The notes below the pieces were generated by a model. That model had not been told where the DNA came from. It searched no databases and saw only the letters and a program-made list of their open reading frames with translations. A stretch of DNA of 33,030 bases from Bacillota bacterium (GTDB taxonomy: Bacteria > Bacillota > Dethiobacteria > DTU022): assembly GCA_012800855.1 (NCBI GenBank), contig JAAZIN010000163.1:1-33030 (forward strand). Reading direction: 5' to 3'. Numbering within the stretch: the first letter of the stretch is position 1; every line of letters starts with the position of its first letter. This document shows, piece after piece, positions 16,678 through 23,608 of this stretch. Position numbers and translations under genes: made by a program.

Positions 16678-17519
16678 GAGAGGGGAGGAGCCTGTTGCGG
16701 CAGGGGCGAAGGTATGGGGCAGTGCTTTTGCTCTGCAGCCTGGGCCTCTTCTGCCTGGGGGTGGCGGGCTGCCTGCTTTTTGCCCCCCTTGGCGGCCGCG
16801 TCCGCCGCGGCGTAGAGCTGGAGGGCATTCCCGTGGAAGGGCTCACGCGCCGCGAAGTGGCCGCCCTCGTGGAGGAGCTGGCGGCGGCCATAGATGAGCC
16901 GCCGCGAAATGCCTTTATCGACCCCCGCAGCGGCGAGGTGGTAGCTGAAGTCATCGGCCGGCAGGTGGACCGCCCAGCCACGGTGGAGAAAGTCATGAAC
17001 GCCCCTGCCGGCAGCAAGGTGCTGGCGGTGGTGATTGCCCTTGATCCCGAAATTACGGCGGCTCACTTTGCGGCCATCGACCGCGAAATCGGCGCTTTTC
17101 GCACCTGGATCGGGGGAGGCGGCGGGAGGGCCGTCAATATCATGCTGGCCACCGCTTCCTTGAACAACTACCTGCTCCTGCCGGGAGAGATCTTCTCCTT
17201 CAACGCGGCCAACGGCCCGCGCACGGCGGAGCGGGGCTACCGGCCGGCCCCGGTGATCGTGGGCCACACGGTGGTTCCCGGCCTGGGCGGGGGTGTCTGC
17301 CAGGTTTCGACCACCCTCTACAACGCCGTGCTGCGGGCTGGGCTGGAGGTGGTGGAGCGCTACCCTCACAGCCAGCCGGTAGGCTACGTCCCCCCAGGGA
17401 TGGACGCCACCGTGGCCGACACCCTGGATTTTAAATTTCGCAACAGCAGCGATCGCCTCATCATGATCCGCAGTTCCAACTGGGGCGGCAGCATCGATAT
17501 CCGCATCTGGCAGGACTGA
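16674..17519 (+). CDS. VanW-domain protein with N-terminal peptidoglycan-binding-like domain
   Basis: VanW-family proteins are exported or membrane-anchored envelope proteins of unknown biochemical function, first seen in vancomycin-resistance clusters. An N-terminal hydrophobic segment (about residues 15-37) is followed by a domain at 43-127 nearly collinear with residues 41-125 of the upstream YlxY. The VanW domain (about 155-270) is complete: LLPGEIFSFN, GPRTAERGY, GGGVCQVSTTLYNAVLRAGLE, RYPHSQPVGYVPPGMDATV, and DFKFRNSSD. ATG at 16674 overlaps the YlxY stop (ATGA); TTG at 16695 has a better-spaced site (GGGAGGAG) and is an alternative. Here it is a sporulation-region gene, with no van ligase nearby. 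Confidence 0.9.
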   Translation: MREGRSLLRQGRRYGAVLLLCSLGLFCLGVAGCLLFAPLGGRVRRGVELEGIPVEGLTRREVAALVEELAAAIDEPPRNAFIDPRSGEVVAEVIGRQVDRPATVEKVMNAPAGSKVLAVVIALDPEITAAHFAAIDREIGAFRTWIGGGGGRAVNIMLATASLNNYLLLPGEIFSFNAANGPRTAERGYRPAPVIVGHTVVPGLGGGVCQVSTTLYNAVLRAGLEVVERYPHSQPVGYVPPGMDATVADTLDFKFRNSSDRLIMIRSSNWGGSIDIRIWQD

Positions 17520-17534
17520 ACTGCTCCGCCGCCG

Positions 17535-17578
17535 TATAATAGAGATAAACAGGCCGGGATAGGGTCCCACCAATCCCG
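17535..17578 (+). promoter_or_regulatory. Possible -10 box and hairpin upstream of dut
   Basis: A perfect TATAAT (17535-17540) lies in the gap after the VanW gene, but no -35 box stands at the right distance. Downstream, CGGGAT (17555-17560) and ATCCCG (17573-17578) form a six-bp stem around GGGTCCC, with no T-run. It may be a weak promoter with a leader hairpin; the support is slight. Confidence 0.3.
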
Positions 17579-17609
17579 ACCCGCAGCTTGCACAAGGGTG
17601 GTTGAGCAG

Positions 17610-18071
17610 ATGAAAGTGGAGACGGTGCGCCTGCCGGTGGAAATACTCCCCCATGCCGCGGGGCTGCCCCTGCCCGCCTACATGACCGCCGGGGCGGCGG
17701 GGATGGATCTGCATGCGGCGGTAGCGGAAGAGGTGGTCCTGGAGCCCGGATCGGTGCGGCTCATCCCCACGGGGCTAAAGGTGGCCGTTCCGGAGGGCTA
17801 CGAGCTGCAAATCCGGCCGCGCAGCGGGCTGGCGGCCCGCCATGGAATCGGCCTGCTCAACTCCCCGGGAACGGTGGATTCCGACTACCGGGGCGAGATC
17901 AAGGTCATCCTCATCAACCTGGGCGCGGCGCCCTTTACCGTGCGCCGGGGCGACCGCATCGCCCAGATGGTTCTCTGCCCCATTCCCCGCATTGAGCTTG
18001 TCCCCGTGCCGTCCCTGCCGGAGACGGAGCGGGGGGAAGGGGGTTTCGGCCACACCGGCATTGACCAGTAA
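17610..18071 (+). CDS. dut: Deoxyuridine 5'-triphosphate nucleotidohydrolase
   Basis: dUTPase hydrolyses dUTP to dUMP and keeps uracil out of DNA. All five motifs of the trimeric family are visible in order: [41 protein letters not shown] and the C-terminal [11 protein letters not shown]-loop-like arm. The ATG at 17610 gives 153 residues and an N-terminus close to relatives; an upstream GTG at 17598 is less likely. A dUTPase next to sporulation genes is not part of the Bacillus order; in this position Bacillus has the peptidase gene mlpA. Confidence 0.95.
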   Translation: MKVETVRLPVEILPHAAGLPLPAYMTAGAAGMDLHAAVAEEVVLEPGSVRLIPTGLKVAVPEGYELQIRPRSGLAARHGIGLLNSPGTVDSDYRGEIKVILINLGAAPFTVRRGDRIAQMVLCPIPRIELVPVPSLPETERGEGGFGHTGIDQ

Positions 18072-18083
18072 GGGGAGATGGCC

Positions 18084-18323
18084 ATGCGCTTAAGCGAACT
18101 TGCCCGCAAAGAGCTGGTGGACCTGGAGGAAGGCAATTTCTGGGGTCCTGCTGGCCGTGCCGACCTGCTCATCGACCCGGGCAGCGGCGAGATCAAGGCG
18201 CTGCTGCTGCCGGGAAGGAGCGGCCTTCTCGGCTTCGGCTACCGCGACGAGATCACCATTCCCTGGACCAACGTGGTGAAAGTAGGCGGGGATGTCATCA
18301 TCATCTCCATCAAAAAAAGCTGA
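18084..18323 (+). CDS. ymxH: YlmC/YmxH family sporulation protein (PRC-barrel-like)
   Basis: The family is small, restricted to spore-formers, and built around a PRC-barrel-like fold; its function is unknown. The start MRLSELARKELVDLEEGNFWG and the core LLIDPGSGEIKALLLPG, followed by IPWTNVVKVGGDVIII, are diagnostic. ATG 18084 is preferred over ATG 18078 because AGGGGAG ends at 18077, leaving six bases. Its position just before dpaA (with one intervening gene) matches ymxH of Bacillus. Confidence 0.85.
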   Translation: MRLSELARKELVDLEEGNFWGPAGRADLLIDPGSGEIKALLLPGRSGLLGFGYRDEITIPWTNVVKVGGDVIIISIKKS

Positions 18324-18339
18324 CCCCTGCTCCCGCCAA

Positions 18340-18368
18340 GCATAAAAAGGCCCGCTCCGGACATACTA
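18340..18368 (+). promoter_or_regulatory. Sigma-G-like (forespore) promoter upstream of the YflT-like gene
   Basis: GCATA (18340-18344) matches the sigma-F/sigma-G -35 pattern GHATR. CATACTA (18362-18368) matches the sigma-G -10 pattern CATWHTA, with a 17-base spacer. The predicted start near 18375 gives a leader of about 30 bases before the gene at 18406. No sigma-A-like promoter is evident in the same gap. The patterns are those established for Bacillus subtilis; use here is inference. Confidence 0.5.
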
Positions 18369-18405
18369 GCCCTGTGAGTGTCACCGCACTTAAGGAGGCT
18401 GGAAA

Positions 18406-18885
18406 ATGAGCAAAGTCGTAGTGGGAGTATTTCATGACCGGAACCGGGCCGAAGAAGCGCTCGAAAGCCTAAAGGAGCAGGGCTTTGACCGGGACATCTC
18501 TCTCATTGCCAAGGACGAGCAGCAGGAAGGCGGCCGTGGCGGCATGGGAGGGCAGGATTTGAGTGAAGGCACCTTTACCGGCGGGGCGCTGGGTGGAATC
18601 GCCGGCCTGCTTGCCGGCGTGGGTGCCCTGCTCATTCCCGGCGTAGGCCCCATCATCGCCGCGGGTCCCTTGGCCGCCACCCTCACCGGGGTGGTTACGG
18701 GCGGGATTGCCGGCGGCCTCATTGACTACGGCATCCCTGAAGATAGGGGCGAGTACTACGAGGAGCAGGTCCGCCAGGGCGGCATCCTTGTGAGCATGAA
18801 GGCCAGCGACGAGAAGGTCGAAGAGGCCGCCTCCATCCTGAGGCAGTACGGCGCCTCCGATGTGGAGCTGCACCAGGTAAGCTAG
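18406..18885 (+). CDS. YflT-like general-stress/low-complexity glycine-rich protein
   Basis: The N-terminus, SKVVVGVFHDRNRAEEALESLKEQGF, and the C-terminus, QVRQGGILVSMKASDEKVEEAASILRQYGA, look like the ferredoxin-like halves of YflT/general-stress proteins. Between them (about residues 58-112) is a Gly/Ala-rich hydrophobic stretch, GALGGIAGLLAGVGALLIPG and on, that could insert in or lie on a membrane. The biochemical role is unknown. AAGGAGG stands seven bases before the ATG. The gene stands alone, between a possible sigma-G promoter and a strong terminator, immediately before the dipicolinate operon, so it may be a spore component. That last point is inference. Confidence 0.75.
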   Translation: MSKVVVGVFHDRNRAEEALESLKEQGFDRDISLIAKDEQQEGGRGGMGGQDLSEGTFTGGALGGIAGLLAGVGALLIPGVGPIIAAGPLAATLTGVVTGGIAGGLIDYGIPEDRGEYYEEQVRQGGILVSMKASDEKVEEAASILRQYGASDVELHQVS

Positions 18886-18914
18886 AGCTTTCCATAAAAA
18901 TTTAGTTGAGCTGC

Positions 18915-18942
18915 AAACCCGGGCCAGGCCCGGGTTTTTTTT
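18915..18942 (+). terminator. Strong intrinsic terminator after the YflT-like gene
   Basis: AAACCCGGG (18915-18923) pairs with CCCGGGTTT (18929-18937) around a five-base loop, and the T-run continues to 18942. It isolates the single gene at 18406 from the dipicolinate operon. Confidence 0.92.
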
Positions 18943-18970
18943 AACCAATTTGGCCTGCGGACATATAATG
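18943..18970 (+). promoter_or_regulatory. Candidate sigma-K (or sigma-A) promoter of dpaA-dpaB
   Basis: AACC (18943-18946) and CATATAATG (18962-18970) resemble the mother-cell sigma-K pattern mACm-N15/16-CATAnnnTA, with one mismatch at the last base. The same bases can be read as a sigma-A promoter, TTAACC (18941-18946), 17 bases, TATAAT (18964-18969). The dipicolinate synthase operon is sigma-K-dependent in Bacillus subtilis, which favours the first reading. Either reading predicts a start near 18976 and so supports the TTG at 18996. Confidence 0.5.
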
Positions 18971-18995
18971 AAATGGACGATTGGGGGCGGGACGC

Positions 18996-19880
18996 TTGCC
19001 GGAAGAAAGGGAAAAAATCATAATTTGCGGCGGGGATAGAAGGGAGATGGAACTGTACCGCCGCTGGAAGGAAGAGGGGCTCGATGTCAAGCTGGCCGGC
19101 TTTGAGCAGGCCTCCTACATAGACCGCGACGCCATGGCCCGCGAGGAAGACTTTGCCCGTGCCGCCGTGCTCATAGCACCTCTCACCGGGGTGAAGGCCG
19201 ACGGCACCGTCAAGGCCATCTTCTCCGCGGGAAGCTTCTCCTTCCTCTCCTGCCTGGCCAAGGCGGGCCCCGATGTGATCCTGCTGGCGGGTTCCGTTGC
19301 CTCGCCGCTTAAAGAAGAGCTGGCCGCCGGGTATAGGCTGGTGCTCACCGCCGCCGATGAGGAGCTGGCCCTGCTCAACGCCATCCCCACCGCCGAAGGC
19401 GCCATCCAGAAAGCCATGGAGCTCTCGCCCATAACCCTGCACGGCAGCGTGGCTCTGGTTATCGGCCTGGGACGCTGCGGCACGGTCCTCGCCCGGGCGC
19501 TGCAGGGCCTGGGCGCCCATGTGAGGGTCCTGGTGCGGCGGTGCGAGAGCGCGGCGCTGGCCTTTGCCGCAGGGTATACCCCTTACGACATGGCCTCCGC
19601 GGCGGAAGCCCTCTCCGGGGCGGACTTCATCTTCAATACCGCACCGGCGCTTGTGCTTGACGCCGCGCGACTGCAGCTGGTCAAAAAAGATGCCCTCATC
19701 CTGGACCTGGCCTCGGAGCCGGGGGGGACGGATTTTGCCGCCGCCAAGGCCCTGGGCCTTACCGCCATGCTGCTTCCCGGCCTGCCCGGGCAGGCGGCTC
19801 CGCGAACGGCCGGGGCCATCCTGGCTCGCGTTTACCGCCGCCTCATCGCCCAGGCAAAACAGGCACGAAGATCTCAGTGA
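18996..19880 (+). CDS. dpaA: Dipicolinate synthase subunit A
   Basis: With DpaB this mother-cell enzyme makes dipicolinic acid (pyridine-2,6-dicarboxylate), the calcium chelator of the spore core, from the dapA product. The N-terminus KIIICGGDRREMELYRRW and the NAIPTAEGAIQKAME motif are typical. A Rossmann fold follows with VIGLGRCGTVLARALQGLGAHV, and the C-terminal LDLASEPGGTDFAAAKALG plus LPGLPGQAAPRTAG is characteristic of the family. No ATG is available; TTG 18996 lies a plausible distance after the predicted transcription start, and TTG 18981 is an alternative. The dpaB start follows directly. Confidence 0.95.
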   Translation: MPEEREKIIICGGDRREMELYRRWKEEGLDVKLAGFEQASYIDRDAMAREEDFARAAVLIAPLTGVKADGTVKAIFSAGSFSFLSCLAKAGPDVILLAGSVASPLKEELAAGYRLVLTAADEELALLNAIPTAEGAIQKAMELSPITLHGSVALVIGLGRCGTVLARALQGLGAHVRVLVRRCESAALAFAAGYTPYDMASAAEALSGADFIFNTAPALVLDAARLQLVKKDALILDLASEPGGTDFAAAKALGLTAMLLPGLPGQAAPRTAGAILARVYRRLIAQAKQARRSQ

Positions 19881-19894
19881 AAGGAAGAGCAGGC

Positions 19895-20485
19895 ATGTCC
19901 ACGTTGAAGGATAAGCGCATCGGGGTGGCGCTCACCGGATCGCACTGCACCATCGAGGCCATAATGCCACAGCTGGAGAAGTTGGCCCAGGCGGGAGCGC
20001 AGCTTTTTCCCATCCTCTCCCCGGCGGTTCAGACGACCGACACCCGCTTTGGGACCGCCGCCGAAGTGCGCCGTAAAATTGAGCAGGTTACCGGCCGGGA
20101 GCCCTGGACGAGCATTGTGGAGGTGGAGCCCATTGGGCCGCAGAAGCTGCTCGATCTCCTTCTCATCGCTCCCTGCAGCGGCAACACCATGGCCAAACTG
20201 GCCAACGGCATCGTCGATACGGCGGTGCTTATGGCGGCGAAGGCTCAGCTGCGCAACGGGAGGCCCCTTCTGCTTTCCATCTCCACCAACGACGGCCTGG
20301 GCCTGAATGCGCCCAACCTGGCCCGGCTGCTGAACACGAAGCATATTTTCATGGTTCCCTTCGGCCAGGATAACCCGGCCGAGAAGCCCAATTCCCTGGT
20401 GGCCAAGGCGGATCTCGTCCTGCCGGCGGCGGAGGCGGCTCTTGAGGGCCGGCAGCTGCAGCCCATTCTGGTAAGCCTCGCCTAG
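19895..20485 (+). CDS. dpaB: Dipicolinate synthase subunit B
   Basis: This flavoprotein-fold subunit is the partner of DpaA. The sequence [22 protein letters not shown] opens an HFCD-like flavoprotein domain, and [22 protein letters not shown] and [22 protein letters not shown] are diagnostic of SpoVFB. ATG 19895 is chosen because AAAGGAAG lies eight bases upstream; a GTG at 19877 that overlaps the dpaA stop is an alternative. About 196 residues, normal. In Bacillus the operon continues asd-dapG-dapA; here only dapA follows. Confidence 0.95.
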   Translation: MSTLKDKRIGVALTGSHCTIEAIMPQLEKLAQAGAQLFPILSPAVQTTDTRFGTAAEVRRKIEQVTGREPWTSIVEVEPIGPQKLLDLLLIAPCSGNTMAKLANGIVDTAVLMAAKAQLRNGRPLLLSISTNDGLGLNAPNLARLLNTKHIFMVPFGQDNPAEKPNSLVAKADLVLPAAEAALEGRQLQPILVSLA

Positions 20486-20512
20486 TCTTCCAGATCTGTG
20501 GCAAACGGGGAG

Positions 20513-20540
20513 TTTACATTAAGCCCGGTTATGCTATACT
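20513..20540 (+). promoter_or_regulatory. Strong sigma-A type promoter just before dapA
   Basis: TTTACA (20513-20518), a 16-base spacer, and TATACT (20535-20540) with the extended TG motif (TGCTATACT) form a good vegetative promoter. The predicted start at about 20545-20549 falls inside the Shine-Dalgarno sequence GGAGGTG (20544-20550), so the transcript would have only about 8-12 leader bases. Confidence 0.65.
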
Positions 20541-20556
20541 TATGGAGGTGTCCTTT

Positions 20557-21447
20557 TTGTCTTTGACACTGGGAACGGTAATTACGGCCATGGTCACCCC
20601 CTTCGACGACAGGGGGGCGGTGAATTATAAAGCCGCCGCCAGGCTGGCCCGCTACCTCATAGAGCACGGCTCCACGGGGCTAGTGGTTTCGGGAACCACG
20701 GGGGAGTCGCCGACCCTGACGGTGGAGGAGAAGCTGGCTCTTTTCCGCACCGTTGTGGAGGCGGTGGAAGGCCGGGCGGCGGTAATCGCCGGCACGGGCG
20801 GCAACTGCACCGCTTCTTCCATCAAGCTGACGGAAGAGGCGGCCCATACCGGGGTGGATGCCCTTCTGCTGGTGACCCCCTACTACAACAAGCCCACCCA
20901 GGAGGGGCTCTACCGGCATTTTCGCGCTGTTGCCGAAGCCACCGACCTGCCGGTCATGCTTTACAACGTGCCCGGCCGGACGGGCGTGAACATGAACGCG
21001 GAGACGGTGCTCCGGCTGGCGGAAATTAAAAATATCGTGGCCTTGAAGGAGGCTAGCGGCAACCTGGAGCAGGCGGCGGAGATCTGCGCCAAGGCGCCGC
21101 CGGGCTTCAGCGTCTATTCGGGCGACGATGCCCTGACCCTGCCCATGCTCAGCGTGGGCGCAGTGGGCGTCGTCAGCGTGGCCTCGCACCTGGTAGGGCC
21201 GCAGATTGCGGCCATGATTGGACACTTCAAGCAGGGGCGGGTGGAAGAGGCGACGCGGCTGCACCTGGCCCTGCTGCCCCTCTTCCGCGGCCTCTTCATG
21301 GCGGCCAATCCCATCCCGGTAAAAGCGGCCCTGAACCTCATCGGCTTGGAGGCCGGCAAGCCGCGCCTGCCGCTGCTGCCCCTGGGGGGGGCGGCGTTGG
21401 AGACTTTAAAGGAACTGCTGCAAGTCCGCGAAATGGCGGTTGTCTAA
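20557..21447 (+). CDS. dapA: 4-hydroxy-tetrahydrodipicolinate synthase
   Basis: DapA condenses pyruvate with aspartate semialdehyde, giving the precursor of both lysine/diaminopimelate and dipicolinic acid. The TIM barrel shows GTTGESPTL, the active-site Tyr motif [26 protein letters not shown], and the Schiff-base Lys in [11 protein letters not shown] 20557 is chosen because GGAGGTG (20544-20550) sits six bases upstream, and the ATG at 20542 lies at or before the predicted transcription start. That gives 296 residues. Its own vegetative promoter fits a need for cell-wall precursors during growth, while read-through from dpaAB could serve sporulation. Confidence 0.96.
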   Translation: MSLTLGTVITAMVTPFDDRGAVNYKAAARLARYLIEHGSTGLVVSGTTGESPTLTVEEKLALFRTVVEAVEGRAAVIAGTGGNCTASSIKLTEEAAHTGVDALLLVTPYYNKPTQEGLYRHFRAVAEATDLPVMLYNVPGRTGVNMNAETVLRLAEIKNIVALKEASGNLEQAAEICAKAPPGFSVYSGDDALTLPMLSVGAVGVVSVASHLVGPQIAAMIGHFKQGRVEEATRLHLALLPLFRGLFMAANPIPVKAALNLIGLEAGKPRLPLLPLGGAALETLKELLQVREMAVV

Positions 21448-21477
21448 AAGATAAATAAAGAAGGGGTAAATGGAAAT

Positions 21478-23163
21478 TTGAAAGACCTGCACAGCACTCT
21501 GCGGGTGATTCCTCTGGGCGGCGTCGGGGAGATCGGGAAAAACATGTTTCTCTTCGAATACGGAGATGATTCCGTTCTTCTTGACGCCGGCCTCAAATTT
21601 CCCGAGGAGGAGATGCACGGCATCGATATTGTGCTGCCGGACATCAGCTACCTCCTGGAAAAGAGGGACCACCTGCGGGCCATAATCCTGACGCACGGGC
21701 ACGAGGATCATATCGGCGCCATTCCCTACATTATTTCCGATTTGCAGGTGCCGGTATACGGAACCCGCCTTACGCTTGGGCTGCTGAAGGCCAAGCTCGA
21801 AGAATTCAACCACCTTCCCCCGGTGGAGTTGCACGAGATCAAGGCGGGGCAGGAGCTCCTTCTCACGGAGAATTTCCGGCTCGAGTTCTTCCGGACCAAC
21901 CACAGCATCCCCGATTCAGTGGGCGTGGTTTTAAACACTCCAGCGGGCATCGCCGTCTACACCAGCGACTTTAAGTTCGATCACACCCCCGTGGACGGCC
22001 AGGTGACAGACTTCTACAAGCTCGCCGAGCTGGGGCGGCGCAACGTTCTCGTGGCCCTGGTGGACTGTACCAATGCCGATCGCCCCGGCTACACCGAGTC
22101 GGAGCGGGAAGTGGGGGCGACCATTGACGAGATCTTCCGCCTCTGCCAGGGGCGGATCATCTTTGCCACTTTCGCCTCCAACATCCATCGCATCCAGCAG
22201 GTCATCGACGCGGCCCAGCGCTACGGCCGCAAGATCTGCATTACCGGACGCAGCCTGGAGAACTCGGTGCGCATTGCCTTCGAGCTCGGCTATCTCCACT
22301 TCCCGGAAGAGATCATGGTGGAGCTGGACCGGATCAACCGCATCCCGCTGGATAAACTGGTCATCCTGACCACGGGCAGCCAGGGGGAGCCCATGTCCGC
22401 CCTGACCCGCATCTCCACCTCCGAGCACCGGCAGATTGAGATCATCCCCGGCGACACGGTGGTCATCGCGGCCAACCCCATTCCCGGCAACGAAAAGCTG
22501 GTTGCCCGCACGGTAGACAATCTCTTCCGCCGGGGGGCGGCGGTCATCCACCGCTCCGTCTCCGGGGTGCACGTCTCGGGGCACGGCAGCGAAGAAGAGA
22601 TCAAGCTCATGCTCAACCTGCTCCAGCCGCGCTACCTCATCCCCGTTCACGGCGAATACAGCCACATGGTCCGCTGCTGCGAGATTGCCCTGAAGCTGGG
22701 GCTTCCCAGGGAGAATATCTTTCTCCTCGATCCCGGGGCCATCGTGGAATTTAGGGGGGGGAGGGGCGCCGTGGCCGGCGAAGTGGCTGCCGGCAAGGTC
22801 ATGGTTGACGGCTTCGGCGTGGGCGACGTGGGCAGCGTGGTCCTGCGCGATCGCCGCATCCTCGCCGAGGAGGGCATCGTCATCGTTGTGGCGGCCTTGG
22901 ACCCGCAAAGCGGCAAGCTCCTTGCCGGCCCGGAGATAATCACGCGCGGCTTTGTCTACGTGCGCGAGTCCGAAGAGTTGCTGGAGGAGGCCAGGGAGGC
23001 GGTAGCCCGCCGCCTGGAGGCGCTGAGCCCGCAGCAACTGCTCGACTGGAACATCGTCAAGTCCAGGGTGCGTGATGAAGCCTCCTCCTTTTTGTTCGAG
23101 AAGACCGGCCGCCGCCCCATGATCCTTCCGGTAGTCATCGAGGTAAACATTCAGGAAAACTAG
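21478..23163 (+). CDS. rnj: Ribonuclease J (metallo-beta-lactamase/beta-CASP family)
   Basis: RNase J is a 5'-3' exo- and endoribonuclease of mRNA decay and rRNA processing. LRVIPLGGVGEIGKNM opens the beta-lactamase domain; the metal motif LTHGHEDHIGAIPY is complete, and downstream metal His and beta-CASP motifs (TSDFKFDHTPVDG; ITGRSLENS; TTGSQGEPMSAL; SVSGVHVSGHGS; LIPVHGEYSHM) are all visible. The 561 residues match the family. TTG 21478 is the only sensible start. Its position after dapA corresponds to rnjB of Bacillus, but it is probably catalytically complete; I do not distinguish J1 from J2. Confidence 0.95.
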   Translation: MKDLHSTLRVIPLGGVGEIGKNMFLFEYGDDSVLLDAGLKFPEEEMHGIDIVLPDISYLLEKRDHLRAIILTHGHEDHIGAIPYIISDLQVPVYGTRLTLGLLKAKLEEFNHLPPVELHEIKAGQELLLTENFRLEFFRTNHSIPDSVGVVLNTPAGIAVYTSDFKFDHTPVDGQVTDFYKLAELGRRNVLVALVDCTNADRPGYTESEREVGATIDEIFRLCQGRIIFATFASNIHRIQQVIDAAQRYGRKICITGRSLENSVRIAFELGYLHFPEEIMVELDRINRIPLDKLVILTTGSQGEPMSALTRISTSEHRQIEIIPGDTVVIAANPIPGNEKLVARTVDNLFRRGAAVIHRSVSGVHVSGHGSEEEIKLMLNLLQPRYLIPVHGEYSHMVRCCEIALKLGLPRENIFLLDPGAIVEFRGGRGAVAGEVAAGKVMVDGFGVGDVGSVVLRDRRILAEEGIVIVVAALDPQSGKLLAGPEIITRGFVYVRESEELLEEAREAVARRLEALSPQQLLDWNIVKSRVRDEASSFLFEKTGRRPMILPVVIEVNIQEN

Positions 23164-23173
23164 AGGCAGGATG

Positions 23174-23259
23174 CTGGAAGCAAGAGGAAGCTGTGCCTCA
23201 TTCTCCGCCTTCCGGCCTCTGGCTTCCGGGCTCTTGCTGCCGGCCTCCTGCTTCCAGAG
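23174..23259. repeat. Degenerate 15-bp tandem repeat with an inverted copy at the rnj/DUF1667 junction
   Basis: Three and a half copies of a roughly 15-base unit follow one another: GCCTTCCGGCCTCTG (23207-23221), GCTTCCGGGCTCTTG (23222-23236), CTGCCGGCCTCCTG (23237-23250) and CTTCCAGAG (23251-23259). CTGGAAGCAAGAGG (23174-23187) is an inverted copy of CCTCCTGCTTCCAG (23244-23257) with one mismatch. The repeats lie at the convergent ends of rnj and the minus-strand DUF1667 gene and encode that protein's C-terminal tail. Confidence 0.7.
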
Positions 23260-23608
23260 AGCGGGTGGCGACGAGGTCGGCGCCGCTGCCGGCGAAATCT
23301 TTCACGATGAGCTCCCCGCAGCGCAGGGGAGCCTTAACGGTTATTTCGTCCAGGAGGCGCGCCGCCTCGAGGATGAGCGCCTTGGGAATGGGCGACGTTG
23401 TTTTTACCGGCAGCCGGGGCACCCGCCCGCCGTCAACCCTCACCGTGCCGGTTAGAACACGGCGGGGATCCAGGGTCTCCTGCAGGGCATACTTCTCGCC
23501 GCGGCTGCATTCATGGCCGCTGGCGGTATAAGCGCCGTCTTTTTCCTCCACTTCAATGGTACAGCTCAGCGGGCAGACGATGCAGGTAATCTGCTGCTTT
23601 TTCCTCAT
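23198..23608 (-). CDS. DUF1667 protein of the glycerol-3-phosphate dehydrogenase operon
   Basis: DUF1667 proteins accompany GlpA-type dehydrogenases in anaerobic Firmicutes and archaea; their role, possibly as an iron-sulfur or electron-transfer partner, is unproven. A Cys cluster opens the protein, TCIVCPLSC, with a fourth Cys in GHECSRGEKYA. Later LTGTVRVDGGRVPRLPVKTTSPIPKALI and PLRCGELIVKDFAGSGADLVATR are characteristic. The last roughly 20 residues (Gly/Glu/Arg/Gln-rich) are encoded by the tandem repeat and look appended. Its ATG overlaps the stop of the upstream flavoprotein by four bases. Confidence 0.88.
   Translation of the reverse strand: MRKKQQITCIVCPLSCTIEVEEKDGAYTASGHECSRGEKYALQETLDPRRVLTGTVRVDGGRVPRLPVKTTSPIPKALILEAARLLDEITVKAPLRCGELIVKDFAGSGADLVATRSLEAGGRQQEPGSQRPEGGE

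Noticed and set aside
16674-17519. VanW as part of a glycopeptide-resistance cluster
   Set aside because: No VanA/B ligase, VanH, VanX or two-component genes are present; neighbours are sporulation and housekeeping genes.
17590-17609. T-box-like AAGGGTGG before dut
   Set aside because: The GGTGG lacks the downstream ACCGCG core and any stem I; dut is not an amino-acid gene.
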